Origin: Enterococcus haemoperoxidus ATCC BAA-382 | Lineage (GTDB): Bacteria; Bacillota; Bacilli; Lactobacillales; Enterococcaceae | Assembly (NCBI RefSeq): GCF_000407165.1 | Contig: NZ_KE136479.1 | Coordinates: forward strand, 1,747,464 to 1,811,463 | Length of the DNA stretch: 64,000 nucleotides | Direction: 5' to 3' | Shown here: piece after piece, positions 1-8,993 of the stretch | Position numbering within the stretch: position 1 is the first letter of the stretch | Layout: every line of letters starts with the position of its first letter | The notes under the pieces: model-generated | What the model was told of the DNA's origin: nothing | Database searches by the model: none | Seen by the model: the letters and a program-made list of their open reading frames with translations, nothing else | Program-made: the position numbers and the translations under genes

Positions 1-18
1 GAATGATGGAGCCTCACG

Positions 19-1200
19 ATGAGCTGGCCTAAAAGATTATCCAAACTGCATTATGTCGATTTTTATATTTTGATCCCTTATTTAATCTTATGTGTTGTAG
101 GTATTCTGATGGTCTATAGCTCAAGTTCCTATCAATTGCTGGACAGTGAATTAGGGACCGCAAGTAAAGCAATCAAACAATCAATGTATTTTCTTTTTAG
201 TTTGTTTTGCATGAGTTTTGTATATCGAGTCAATTTGAGCGTTCTTCGCAAACCCAAGATGATGTATTTCCTATTGGCATTAACATTTCTCTCAATTGTT
301 GCGTTGCCTTTTATCGGAACAAGCGTTGGTGGTGCAAAACGATGGATCAATTTAGGCGTTCTTTTATTTCAGCCGTCTGAGTTAGTTCCTTTAGTCCTTG
401 TATTGTACTTATCTTCTAACTTGTCTAAAAATGATACCTTAGTTCCATTTACGTTTAAAAACCACAAACGCTCGTTACTGGTTTCGATTTTCTTTATGTT
501 TTTTGTTGCTTTACAGCCAAATATAGCTGGTGCTTCAATGATTTTTATTCTTGTTTTAGTATTGTTTTTATTTAGTGGTCTTTCTCCTTTGTTTACATCA
601 CTTGCTTTAGTTGGCTTTGTTGCAATAAAACGGTTAGGGACGGTTCTTTTATTGTCGATTCCCACTGATTGGATGCCTCAAAAATTCAGCTATTTAGTAA
701 CACGTTTTGAAGTAATGCAAAATCCTTTTATTGATCCAACTGGCAAGGGATTTCAAACCTCTAATGCTTATTATGCCATGCATAATGGCGGTTTTTGGGG
801 CTTAGGTTTAGGAAATAGTATTCAGAAAAAAGGATTTCTTCCAGCAGCTGATACGGATTTTATTTTTGCTATCTGTATAGAAGAGTTAGGATTGATTTTT
901 TCTTTGGGTATTTTATTCGCCGTATTTTTTATTGTTGCTCGTTTGTTTTTATTAGCAATAAAATCAAAATACCTTTACTACTCTTACCTTTACATCGGAT
1001 GTGGAATGTTGCTTTTCCTTCAAGTTTCTGTAAACGTTGGTAGCCTGTTAGGTTATATCCCTATGACCGGTTTGACATTTCCTTTTATCAGTTACGGTGG
1101 GTCTAGTTTACTGATTTTAAGCATCACGCTTGGTGTTGCCTTGAATGCACGTGGAACAGAACTTAGAGAAACAATTAGACGACAAGGAGGCGTTGTATGA
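19..1200 (+). CDS. FtsW-like SEDS peptidoglycan polymerase
   Basis: 393 aa, polytopic. SEDS proteins polymerise lipid II glycan strands at the membrane with a class B PBP partner. Family marks seen: MVYSSSS after the first membrane segment (about residues 31-37), RWINLG and QPSEL near residue 120, the extracellular loop ADTDFIFA with the conserved catalytic-type Asp (about residue 280), and LTFPFISYGGSS near the C-terminus. The last motif and the N-terminus look more FtsW-like than RodA-like, but the paralogue call is an inference. A GGAG sits about 7 nt before the ATG. Its stop overlaps the start of the next SEDS gene (ATGA, 1197-1200), so the two are translationally coupled. Confidence 0.88.
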   Translation: MSWPKRLSKLHYVDFYILIPYLILCVVGILMVYSSSSYQLLDSELGTASKAIKQSMYFLFSLFCMSFVYRVNLSVLRKPKMMYFLLALTFLSIVALPFIGTSVGGAKRWINLGVLLFQPSELVPLVLVLYLSSNLSKNDTLVPFTFKNHKRSLLVSIFFMFFVALQPNIAGASMIFILVLVLFLFSGLSPLFTSLALVGFVAIKRLGTVLLLSIPTDWMPQKFSYLVTRFEVMQNPFIDPTGKGFQTSNAYYAMHNGGFWGLGLGNSIQKKGFLPAADTDFIFAICIEELGLIFSLGILFAVFFIVARLFLLAIKSKYLYYSYLYIGCGMLLFLQVSVNVGSLLGYIPMTGLTFPFISYGGSSLLILSITLGVALNARGTELRETIRRQGGVV

Positions 1201-2381
1201 GAAAATCATTAACAGCAAAAAGCGAACCAGTGAATTACGCCCTCTTGTTACCTGTTTTTTTATTGATACTCGTCGGATTTGTTGCTCAGTATGGTGCGTT
1301 TCATGCTGATCCAATGGTTGAATCGATTGCTCCGTTATTAAAAAAACAGCTTTTATGGACTATTTTAGGAATCGGAACAATGTTCGGTACTATGTTTATC
1401 CCTATCAAATATCTATGGAAATTAACACCCGCTTTATACGGCCTATCCTTGATTCTAATGGGATTGCTTATAAAGTTTCATGATCCTGTTATGGCAGCCG
1501 CTACAGGAACGAAACGTTGGCTTAGGCTAGGGCCTATCTCATTTCAACCATCAGAATTCATGAAGCTTGGCTATATTTTGATGTTAGCTTATATCGTTAC
1601 AAGAAGAAGACAACGCGCCACAACCCCTTCAACGTCAAAAGAAGATTTTCATTTGTTGGGTGAATTAGTTATTGTCAGTTTACCTGTTTTAGCTTTGATG
1701 TTTTATCAAAAAGATTTCGGTACAAGTTTAGTTTTCATCTCGATTTTTCTTGGTATCGTACTTGTTTCTGGCTGTTCTTGGAAAATTTTAACCGTTGGTT
1801 TCAGTATAATTGGTGTACTTGGTGTTAGTGGTATTTTGCTAGTCTTGACTGAACAAGGGCAAAAAATTCTTTCATTCCTGCATTTTAAACCTTATCAATT
1901 TAATCGAATTCATGCGTGGCTCAATCCTTTTGAATATGCGGATTCAATTTCATTTCAGCAAGCCCGTGGTTTGACCGCAATTGGGTCCGGTGAAATGTTA
2001 GGAAAAGGATTAACAAATTTGCAAGTCTATGTTCCTGTTCGTGAATCCGATATGATTTTCACTGTCATTGGAGAAGCTTATGGTTTTGTTGGGACTTGCG
2101 CATTGATTCTATTGTTCTTTTATTTAATTTATCAAATGTTGATTTGTACGTTAAATGCGAAGCGTGAATTTTATGCCTATATTACCACTGGTGTGATTAT
2201 GTATTTTTTATTTCATATTCTTGAAAATATTGGATCGAATATTGGTTTACTTCCGTTGACTGGGATTCCATTGCCTTTTATTAGTCAGGGTGGTACAGCT
2301 TATTTGGCTAATTTCATTGGGATTGGGTTGATTCTTTCGATGTATTATCAAAAGGAGAAAGTGGAAGTTGATTCAGTATAG
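1197..2381 (+). CDS. Second SEDS family protein (RodA/FtsW-like)
   Basis: 394 aa, about ten membrane segments. It shows the SEDS signatures KRWLRLG, QPSEFMK, a VRESDMIF loop that keeps the conserved Asp, and LPFISQGG near the C-terminus, where most relatives have SYGG. By family it is a glycan polymerase at the membrane. It starts inside the stop of the upstream SEDS gene (ATGA). The LTGIPLPF form is closer to RodA than to FtsW, so the pair may be one division-type and one elongation-type enzyme, or two specialised RodA paralogues. No PBP gene lies beside them. No clear terminator follows. Confidence 0.86.
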   Translation: MRKSLTAKSEPVNYALLLPVFLLILVGFVAQYGAFHADPMVESIAPLLKKQLLWTILGIGTMFGTMFIPIKYLWKLTPALYGLSLILMGLLIKFHDPVMAAATGTKRWLRLGPISFQPSEFMKLGYILMLAYIVTRRRQRATTPSTSKEDFHLLGELVIVSLPVLALMFYQKDFGTSLVFISIFLGIVLVSGCSWKILTVGFSIIGVLGVSGILLVLTEQGQKILSFLHFKPYQFNRIHAWLNPFEYADSISFQQARGLTAIGSGEMLGKGLTNLQVYVPVRESDMIFTVIGEAYGFVGTCALILLFFYLIYQMLICTLNAKREFYAYITTGVIMYFLFHILENIGSNIGLLPLTGIPLPFISQGGTAYLANFIGIGLILSMYYQKEKVEVDSV

Positions 2382-2730
2382 TACTTTTAATAAAAAAAGA
2401 AAATAGTCTGTTGTTCTCTTAGATAAAAGAAGATGCGACCTTGAAAAGTTAAAAGTAATGTTTAATTAGGCAATAGATTGATACCAAAAAAATCCGATGA
2501 AAAATAACTGCAATTTAGTCTAAAAAGTAAAAGTTACTCTGTTCAAGTCACAAAACGCATCCATGTTAGTTTATTACTGGAAGCTTGCGTAAGTATTGAA
2601 AGTAGTTCAATACAGATTGCAACATGCGTCAATAAAAATGACTATGGCCACTATATTCACTTGTCGCAAGTATCAAAAGAATGAACACTTAAATTTTTAA
2701 AAAATGCCGTTTCATTAAAACAAATAAAAA
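2382..2730. other. Gene-free interval with one short inverted repeat
   Basis: 349 AT-rich bases between convergent genes. I find no convincing coding frame. The only structure is a perfect inverted repeat, GTATTGAA (2593-2600) and TTCAATAC (2606-2613) with a 5-nt loop, weakly extended by TTGC/GCAA outside. It has no T-run on either side, so it is not a terminator. It may be remnant sequence. Confidence 0.5.
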
Positions 2731-2761
2731 AGCTGAACCCTTATGCATCAAGGGTTCAGCT
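2731..2761 (-). terminator. Terminator of the ireB-ruvX-DUF1292 operon
   Basis: A perfect 12-bp stem (2731-2742 with 2750-2761, 7-nt loop) lies 12 bp past the DUF1292 stop. On the minus strand it is followed by TTTTTATTTG. Confidence 0.9.
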
Positions 2762-2773
2762 ACTCTTTTAACT

Positions 2774-3082
2774 CTATTCTTCTTCTTCCGCCATGAAAGT
2801 ATTGAAAACTTCTTCAATCATGTCCCATTCAGCGTCTGTTTCGATTTGTTGTAATTCGCCTTCTGTTCCTTCGTTGTTTTCGATGTAAGCATATGCTTGT
2901 AATTCAACATCTTCTTCTTCTGGAACACCAGCTGGGTATAGAAGTACGTAGTTTTTACCAAATTCTTCTTGTCCGTCAACTGTCAATAAAATCTCATATA
3001 ATGTTTCGTTGCCTTGTTCATCAACTAAAGTGATGTGTTCATGTCCTTCGTGATCATGATCATGGTTATGTTCTTCTGCCAT
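2774..3082 (-). CDS. DUF1292 family protein (YrzB-like)
   Basis: 102 aa, very acidic, and cytoplasmic as no signal is seen. The N-terminus carries a His cluster ([12 protein letters not shown], residues 5-16) that could bind metal; the body matches DUF1292 ([16 protein letters not shown]). The function of the family is not known. It is the last gene of ireB-ruvX-DUF1292, a conserved Firmicutes trio, and lies 47 bp after ruvX. The start has a good GGAG site. Confidence 0.88.
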   Translation of the reverse strand: MAEEHNHDHDHEGHEHITLVDEQGNETLYEILLTVDGQEEFGKNYVLLYPAGVPEEEDVELQAYAYIENNEGTEGELQQIETDAEWDMIEEVFNTFMAEEEE

Positions 3083-3129
3083 TTGTTTTGCTCTCCTTTT
3101 ATCTTACACTTGTTTTTTAAACAAGTCGT

Positions 3130-3558
3130 TTAAATTTTATTGCTAGCGCCATCTAGATAATTTTGTAAAATCATGACAGCAGCTACTTTATCGATTACTT
3201 TTTTTCTTTTAGCTCTTGAGGTATTTGCTTGCTCCACTAGCATGCGCTCTGCTTGAACAGTTGTTAAACGCTCATCTTGATAAGTAACCGGTATTTGGAA
3301 CATGTCTTCGATTTTCTTTCCGTATGCCATTGATGCTTCTGCTCTTGGGCCGATCGAATTGTTCATATTTTTGGGCAAGCCGACAACAAATCTAGTCACT
3401 TCGTATTCTTTGACTAATTCTGCTAAGCGTTCAAAGCCGAATTCTTCCTGCTCTTCATTGATGCGAATAATTTCTACACCTTGTGCCGTCCAGCCAAATG
3501 GATCACTAACTGCAATCCCTACTGTCTTAGAGCCGACATCAAGTCCCATTACTCTCAT
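3130..3558 (-). CDS. ruvX: Putative Holliday junction resolvase RuvX/YqgF
   Basis: 142 aa, a typical length. RNase H-like fold: [15 protein letters not shown] (residues 5-19, first catalytic Asp), [10 protein letters not shown] (about 58-67), and YQDERLTT with Glu/Asp metal ligands (about 98-105). The family acts in nucleic acid processing (16S rRNA 5' maturation and proposed junction resolution). It overlaps the ireB stop by 4 nt (3555-3558), which indicates coupling. Confidence 0.93.
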   Translation of the reverse strand: MRVMGLDVGSKTVGIAVSDPFGWTAQGVEIIRINEEQEEFGFERLAELVKEYEVTRFVVGLPKNMNNSIGPRAEASMAYGKKIEDMFQIPVTYQDERLTTVQAERMLVEQANTSRAKRKKVIDKVAAVMILQNYLDGASNKI

Positions 3559-3824
3559 CGAATAGTGATTCCATGATCAGATAAGTAATATTTAACCAGC
3601 TCTTCCATGATCTCATCCCGTTCGTGACGACGAATCAAATTTCGAGCGTCCTGATAACGAGGAATGTAGGCCGGGTCTCCAGAAAGTAAATAGCCCACAA
3701 TCTGATTAATCGGATTATATCCTTTTTCCTCTAAAGCCTTGTATACAGTAGCTAGAGTCTCACTTACTTCCTTCTTACGACTGTCATCAAAATCAAAACG
3801 TACAGTTTCATCTGTAAAACCCAT
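3555..3824 (-). CDS. ireB: IreB family regulatory phosphoprotein
   Basis: 89 aa, DUF965 family. In E. faecalis, IreB is the substrate of the PASTA kinase IreK and phosphatase IreP and restrains cephalosporin resistance. The phosphoacceptors Thr4 and Thr7 are both present ([10 protein letters not shown]). The rest ([18 protein letters not shown]) is the conserved dimeric core. It is first in the operon and overlaps ruvX by ATGA. The kinase and phosphatase genes are not in this window. Confidence 0.95.
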   Translation of the reverse strand: MGFTDETVRFDFDDSRKKEVSETLATVYKALEEKGYNPINQIVGYLLSGDPAYIPRYQDARNLIRRHERDEIMEELVKYYLSDHGITIR

Positions 3825-4058
3825 TTATCTACACCTCACTTTTATTCTATTCATACAGTTTCATTCTACTAAAAACAAGCCAAAACTACAAACAAAACTT
3901 AACATTTTCTGTCATATATTAAAGATTTCCTTTAATTTTAACAGAATTGATGGCTTATGGAGCGGATAACTTGGTTTTTGCATTGATTTTGTCATCATTT
4001 TAATCTATTTTTTCCTAACGCTTGTTTTTTTATTGTATACTCTTTTAAAGGGATGAAT

Positions 4059-4703
4059 ATGAAATAAAGTAGTTTTTTTGTGCTTATTGGAATTAGTATT
4101 GTATTGATTGTGTTATTGATTTGCTCATTTCGGCTTTTATTAAAACAATCGAAAAAGCCAACAGGACTTTTAGGGATTTTGATGATGCGCCTTTGGAATA
4201 GTGTTTATCTACCTTTAGTAAAATGGGCAATAACTAAAATCGAGTTGACGGATCACTCGACTATTTTAGATATTGACGTTGGTAACGGTATTTCCAGTGC
4301 TTATCTTTTGGAACAAAGAAATACTCGATCCGTGACAGGTATTGATCTTTCTGAAGAGGCCATTTCACAAGCTAAGAAAAATTATTCAGATAAAATGCTT
4401 CATTTTGAAAAAATGGATATCCATGACCTTACTTTTGATTCTGAAACATTTGATCTTGTAACGGCGTTTCAAACGCATTTTCACTGGGATGACTTAGAGC
4501 AAGCCTTACATGAAATTTATCGGGTACTCAAACAAGATGGTGCTGTCATTTTTGCTTGTGAATCTGCAAAAATCAATTACTTTTTGCCAAAATTAAAAAA
4601 ATCAACTAATTTTCAAAAGTATATGTCTCAGTTCGGCTTCTCGATGACAAGTCAATCTACTACGGATCAATGGATCATGTATACGTTTAAAAAAATAAAA
4701 TGA
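4059..4703 (+). pseudogene. Class I SAM methyltransferase, likely disrupted by a stop at codon 3
   Basis: The best start is ATG at 4059, 6 nt after AAAGGG, and it is in frame with the domain, but codon 3 is TAA (4065-4067). The open frame then resumes at a GTG at 4080 and runs 207 aa. The protein has an N-terminal membrane segment (LIGISIVLIVLLICSF) and a Rossmann methyltransferase domain. Motif I reads LDIDVGNG instead of the usual LDIGCGNG, so the SAM loop is also altered. Post-motif features (VTAFQTHFHW) remain. It could be translated from GTG 4080, which has no good ribosome site. I judge it a recent pseudogene or a phase-off variant. The substrate is unknown. Confidence 0.6.
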
Positions 4704-4747
4704 TGTGACTAGGAAATAACTCTGTGAGTCACTTTCTAATCACATCA
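4701..4747 (-). terminator. Terminator of the argCBDF operon
   Basis: A long imperfect stem pairs 4701-4715 with 4733-4747. Read on the minus strand it is followed by TTTTATTTTTTT, which lies in the 3' end of the convergent methyltransferase frame. It is about 60 bp past the argF stop. Confidence 0.7.
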
Positions 4748-4805
4748 AATCCAGATAAATGGCGGGATCAGAAATTATTCCTTTTTACCCGCGCTTATCA
4801 TTTTT

Positions 4806-5738
4806 TTATAAGTTTGCCATAACTTTGACCATCAGTGCTTTTTGAGCATGAAGACGATTGGCCGCTTCTTGATAAATAGCAGAGTGTGCTCCATCAATAA
4901 TATCAACTGATACCTCTTCTCCTCTATGAGCAGGTAGACAATGCAGGAAGAGGTAATCTTTTTTCGCTTGAACGACTAGTCGGTTATTAACTTGAAACGT
5001 CTTAAAAACTTCTTCTCGTTCTTTTTGTTCAGATTCATCGCCCATACTTGCCCAGACATCTGTTACGATGACATCGGCATTTTTTGCTGCATGATCAGGA
5101 GTATTTACAATTTCAATTTTACTTCCACTTTTTTTGGCATTCTTTTTAGCAAGTTCAACAAATTCCGCTTTTGGTTCATACCCCTTTGGTGTTGCGATGC
5201 TCACGTCCATCCCAACTAAACTTCCACCAATCAAAAACGAATGGGCCATATTATTGCCATCACCGATATAGGCTAACTTGATTCCTTCCAGTTTGCCTTT
5301 TTGCTCATAAATCGTTTGAAAATCTGCTAGAATTTGGCATGGATGGTGATCATCCGTAAGTCCATTTATAATCGGAATGGATGCTTGCGCCGCTAGTTCA
5401 GCAACCATTTGATCAGAATAAGTACGTATCATGATAGCATCCACATAACTGGACATCACATTTGCTGTATCTTTGACAGGTTCTCCCCGGCCCATTTGTG
5501 TACTTTTTGAATCTAAAACAATCGCTTGACCACCAAGTTGAATGATTCCAGCTTCAAACGAAACCCGCGTTCTAGTACTGTTTTTTTCAAAAATCATCGC
5601 TAAGATTTTTCCAGCTAATACGCCTCGATATGCTTCTGGATTTGCTTTTATTGCCACAGCTAGCTCAATAATTGATAAAAATTCTTCTTTACTTACCTCA
5701 GTTAAATTCAAAATACTTTTACCATACATGGAATTCAT
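4806..5738 (-). CDS. argF: Ornithine carbamoyltransferase
   Basis: 310 aa. Converts ornithine and carbamoyl phosphate to citrulline in the cytoplasm. Carbamoyl-phosphate loop STRTR (residues 54-58), HHPCQ (about 131-135) and the ornithine loop with HCLPAHRGEE (about 265-274) are all intact. It is the last gene of argC-argB-argD-argF, 6 bp after argD, so it is the anabolic enzyme and not the catabolic arcB of the deiminase pathway. The GGGAGAG site sits about 9 nt before ATG 5738. Confidence 0.95.
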   Translation of the reverse strand: MNSMYGKSILNLTEVSKEEFLSIIELAVAIKANPEAYRGVLAGKILAMIFEKNSTRTRVSFEAGIIQLGGQAIVLDSKSTQMGRGEPVKDTANVMSSYVDAIMIRTYSDQMVAELAAQASIPIINGLTDDHHPCQILADFQTIYEQKGKLEGIKLAYIGDGNNMAHSFLIGGSLVGMDVSIATPKGYEPKAEFVELAKKNAKKSGSKIEIVNTPDHAAKNADVIVTDVWASMGDESEQKEREEVFKTFQVNNRLVVQAKKDYLFLHCLPAHRGEEVSVDIIDGAHSAIYQEAANRLHAQKALMVKVMANL

Positions 5739-5744
5739 TGTTTA

Positions 5745-6923
5745 TCACTCTCCCTTTTCTGAAAAGCCTATTTGTGACTCCAGATTGTTTAAGACTTTTT
5801 CAATGATCACTAAACCTTGATCAATTTCTTTTTCTGTGATCGTTAATGGTGGTAAAAGACGTAAAACTGTTTGACCAGCCTTTAATGCTAGCAACCCTTC
5901 GACTTCTAATTGCTCCAATACAACGCTCAAGGTATGTTGATCAGCTAACTCGATACCGATCATTAATCCTTTCCCACGAATCCCAGTGATCATTTTACTT
6001 TTTTCTGCTATTTGATTTAGACCAGAAAATAGCTGTCCACTTTTTTTCTGAGCATCCTGTAAAAATGCTGGTTGATTGATGCGCTCGACAACTTTACAAG
6101 CAACACTCATTGCTAATTTGTTACCGCCAAAAGTTGAACCGTGACTGCCTGGACCAAAAAAATTTGCTAAACTCCGTTTACCAAGCATTGCCCCAACAGG
6201 AATGCCGTTACCTAACCCTTTTGCCAATGTGAAAATATCTGGTTCGATTTGATATTGTTCATAAGCATAAAAGGTACCTGTTCGACCGATTCCTGTTTGA
6301 ATTTCATCGATGATCAACAAAGCCCCATGCTCTTTACAAAGAGACTGTACAGCTTGAATCCACGATACATCTGCCGGTAATACACCGCCCTCACCTTGAA
6401 TCAATTCTAGCATGACTGCTGCGGTTTGTTGATCGATTTCCATTTTTACTGGCTCTAGTTCATTAAAAGGGAGATAAATAAAATCAGGAACCAAGGGCTC
6501 AAATCCTGCATGAATACTATCTTGTCCTGTCGCGCTCATCGCACCGTATGTTCGACCATGGAAAGAATTTGTGAAGGTAATGATTTTACTTTTACCAGTT
6601 GCTTTGCGAGCTAATTTGATTGCAGCTTCATTCGCTTCTGCGCCACTGTTACAAAAATAACTAACATAGTCTTTTCCATTTGCTAACTTCTCAGCTACTT
6701 GTTCTTGTAAGTCATTTTCGTACAAATTAGGTGTATGCCATAACAGACTAGATTGTTCTAACAACACCTGATTCAGCTCAGGATCATTATATCCTAAATT
6801 CATTACCCCAATACCGCTTGTAAAATCAAGATACCTTTTTCCGGTTTGATCGATTAGCGTATTTTTAGAACCTTTGATCAACTCTAATTTTTTTCTTTGG
6901 TAATTCGGAAATAGGTAACTCAT
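5745..6923 (-). CDS. argD: Acetylornithine aminotransferase
   Basis: 392 aa, class III PLP aminotransferase. Converts N-acetylglutamate semialdehyde to N-acetylornithine. PLP lysine is in FTLAKGLGNG (K235); SGAEANEAA (about 93-101) and IIDEIQTGIGRTG (about 204-216) are the cofactor and active-site signatures. The start overlaps the argB stop (ATGA, 6920-6923) and has a strong AAGGAGG site. It could also serve succinyl-diaminopimelate chemistry, as some ArgD enzymes do. Confidence 0.94.
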   Translation of the reverse strand: MSYLFPNYQRKKLELIKGSKNTLIDQTGKRYLDFTSGIGVMNLGYNDPELNQVLLEQSSLLWHTPNLYENDLQEQVAEKLANGKDYVSYFCNSGAEANEAAIKLARKATGKSKIITFTNSFHGRTYGAMSATGQDSIHAGFEPLVPDFIYLPFNELEPVKMEIDQQTAAVMLELIQGEGGVLPADVSWIQAVQSLCKEHGALLIIDEIQTGIGRTGTFYAYEQYQIEPDIFTLAKGLGNGIPVGAMLGKRSLANFFGPGSHGSTFGGNKLAMSVACKVVERINQPAFLQDAQKKSGQLFSGLNQIAEKSKMITGIRGKGLMIGIELADQHTLSVVLEQLEVEGLLALKAGQTVLRLLPPLTITEKEIDQGLVIIEKVLNNLESQIGFSEKGE

Positions 6924-7672
6924 GCAAAGACCTCCTTAGATTTGATAATGGTTCCGGCATGTTGAATTTGATTTGTGATATGTACTTCTTTTACACCACC
7001 TTTGATGGCGGTTACAGCACTTTCTAATTTAGGCAACATTCCACCTTTGATGATTTTAGCTGTTTTAAGCATGGGAATTTCATTGGTAGAAAGTTCTTTC
7101 AGCCATTGATTTTCTTTTTTTACGCCTGGAACATCTGTTAGCAAATACAATTTTTCAGCCTGCAATTCCTCTGCTACTTTACAAGCTACATGATCAGCAT
7201 TAATGTTCAACCATTCTCCTTCTTTGGTTAAACCTAAAGGAGCAATAATAGGAATATGCTTCGTTTCAAGTAGATGTTCTAACAATTCCGTATCTACTTG
7301 TTTGACTTGTCCAACTGAACCTAATGTATTTTTATCAAGGAACGTTCCTGTAATGATTTGACCGCAAGATGCATTTAAACCAACAACTGAAAATCCCTCT
7401 TGTTGAAAATGAGTAGTGATCATTGGTTGTACTTGCCCGATCAACACCATTTGTGCAATATCCAATGCCTCTTCTGTCGTTACCCGCAATCCATCTTTTA
7501 TCACTACAGGTACATTCAAACGCTGCATCATTTCAGTAATATAATGTCCACCACCATGAACAATCACAATTTTTTTCCCATTTTTTTGCCAGCAATCGAC
7601 TTGTTCAAAAAATGATGTTGTTAAGTTATCGCTGGCTACTCCACCCATTTTTATAACAATGACCTTCTTCAT
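6920..7672 (-). CDS. argB: Acetylglutamate kinase
   Basis: 250 aa from ATG 7672 (MKKVIVIKMGG), which has GAGGAG 8 nt upstream; the frame is open further upstream but lacks a better site. Phosphorylates N-acetylglutamate. Amino acid kinase fold: KMGG (about 8-11), IVHGGG (about 37-42), ADHVACKVA (about 163-171) and KGGMLPK (about 213-219). This is the usual feedback step, but the N-terminal helix of arginine-sensitive enzymes is missing, so inhibition by arginine is uncertain. Confidence 0.94.
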   Translation of the reverse strand: MKKVIVIKMGGVASDNLTTSFFEQVDCWQKNGKKIVIVHGGGHYITEMMQRLNVPVVIKDGLRVTTEEALDIAQMVLIGQVQPMITTHFQQEGFSVVGLNASCGQIITGTFLDKNTLGSVGQVKQVDTELLEHLLETKHIPIIAPLGLTKEGEWLNINADHVACKVAEELQAEKLYLLTDVPGVKKENQWLKELSTNEIPMLKTAKIIKGGMLPKLESAVTAIKGGVKEVHITNQIQHAGTIIKSKEVFA

Positions 7673-7724
7673 ACTTACCGCTCCTCTACGTTTTAACTCT
7701 TCATTTTTACTTAATAATACATTT

Positions 7725-8756
7725 CTATGGATAAATCGGTAACTGATCCAGACCACATCGTTCATCAAATCCAGTAAAAATATTCAAATTTTGAATCGCT
7801 TGTCCAGCGGCACCTTTGCCTAAATTATCGAGAACAGTTACGATCGTGACCATATTCATTTTTGGATTATAAGATAGCCCAATATCGCAGTAATTCGAGC
7901 CAATCACTTGTTTTAGTACAGGATAATGACCTACCTCTTGAACCCGGATAAAAGGACTCTTTTCAAAATGTGCTTGATATAATTGAACTAATCTCTCGTC
8001 AGAAATCGGTTCTTGTAATTTAGCGTATGCAGTTAAGAAAATACCTCGAGTCACTGGAATCAAAGAGGTCGAGAATTGGATTGCTAAAAGTTGCGATTCC
8101 CATTTTTTTAACTGCTGAATAATTTCTGGAATATGCTGATGACTGTTCATTTTATACAACGTCATATTATCATGTGTTTCAGTAAAATGTGTTATTTGCG
8201 ACAAGCCTTTTCCTGCACCAGAAACACCTGATTTAGCGTCGATGACGATAGAATCTAAAACCAATTTATCCGCTTTTAATAATGGTGCCAAAGATAACTC
8301 TGCTGCGGTTGCATAGCAACCAGGATTAGCGACCCATTTTGATTCAGGATTTTCCCGATATTCGGCTAAACCATAATCAAATTTTTGAATCATATCCATC
8401 GGAGCTCCACTCGATCCATACCAATTTTCGTATTCTCCAATTTCTTTTAAACGAAAGTCTCCTGATAGATCGATCACCGGAAAGTCCGCTTCAATGAAAG
8501 GCAGTGCCAACTCTTTTGAAATACCAGAAGGTGTTGCTAAAAAGACTAGATCACTTTTTTCCATAATTTCATTTGGATCGATTTTTTCTAAAGGCAAAGA
8601 AATAAGTTGCTTCAAATGAGGGTTAATGTCCTCTAATGATTTTTTATTCATTGAATGACTATGGATCGAAACGACTTCAACAAATGGATGCTGTCTAAGA
8701 TAACGTAACAGTTCTAACCCACTATACCCTGTAGCCCCAACAATTGATACCTTCAT
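7725..8756 (-). CDS. argC: N-acetyl-gamma-glutamyl-phosphate reductase
   Basis: 343 aa from ATG 8756; a GTG three codons upstream (8765) is possible but less like the family. NADPH-binding VGATGYSG (residues 6-13) and catalytic Cys147 in NPGCYAT. It makes the semialdehyde used by ArgD. It is the first gene of the operon, 52 bp before argB, and its leader holds the operon promoter and ArgR-like boxes. The usual neighbour argJ is missing here and lies at 58.8-59.9 kb. Confidence 0.94.
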   Translation of the reverse strand: MKVSIVGATGYSGLELLRYLRQHPFVEVVSIHSHSMNKKSLEDINPHLKQLISLPLEKIDPNEIMEKSDLVFLATPSGISKELALPFIEADFPVIDLSGDFRLKEIGEYENWYGSSGAPMDMIQKFDYGLAEYRENPESKWVANPGCYATAAELSLAPLLKADKLVLDSIVIDAKSGVSGAGKGLSQITHFTETHDNMTLYKMNSHQHIPEIIQQLKKWESQLLAIQFSTSLIPVTRGIFLTAYAKLQEPISDERLVQLYQAHFEKSPFIRVQEVGHYPVLKQVIGSNYCDIGLSYNPKMNMVTIVTVLDNLGKGAAGQAIQNLNIFTGFDERCGLDQLPIYP

Positions 8757-8808
8757 CAGCTTCACTTCTTTTCTTTTTATTTTTTATCAAACGAGTGTTG
8801 TTTTTCAT

Positions 8809-8837
8809 ATTATAAATTTTCTCATTATACAAGTCAA
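8809..8837 (-). promoter_or_regulatory. Promoter of argCBDF
   Basis: On the minus strand: TTGACT (8837-8832), a 17-bp spacer, and a perfect TATAAT (8814-8809). It is 53 bp before the argC start. Confidence 0.85.
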
Positions 8838-8845
8838 TGGTTTTT

Positions 8846-8880
8846 TATAAATTTATACACCATTATTAAATAAATATACA
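8846..8880. promoter_or_regulatory. Tandem ArgR-like ARG boxes
   Basis: Two AT-rich boxes end in TATACA on the plus strand: 8846-8859 (TATAAATTTATACA) and 8867-8880 (TAAATAAATATACA). Their ends are 21 bp apart, two helical turns, just upstream of the -35. A third TATACAAG-type half lies between the -35 and -10. This fits ArgR hexamer binding and arginine repression (family knowledge); binding itself is inferred. Confidence 0.6.
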
Positions 8881-8924
8881 AAAAACACAACCGGTATCCA
8901 GCCTGTTTTGACTAAAAAAATAAG

Positions 8925-8957
8925 CCTGTAGAAAAGCTTGATTAGCTTTTCTACAGG
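8925..8957 (-). terminator. Terminator after the GyrI-like gene
   Basis: A perfect 14-bp stem (8925-8938 with 8944-8957) has a 5-nt loop. It is followed on the minus strand by TTATTTTTTTAG. Confidence 0.9.
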
Positions 8958-8993
8958 TCTAAAATAACGTTTGCGCCAACTATTTTTTCCTAT

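Noticed and set aside
2593-2613. Perfect 8-bp hairpin as a terminator of the SEDS pair.
   Set aside because: It has no T-run on either strand and lies more than 200 bp past the last stop.
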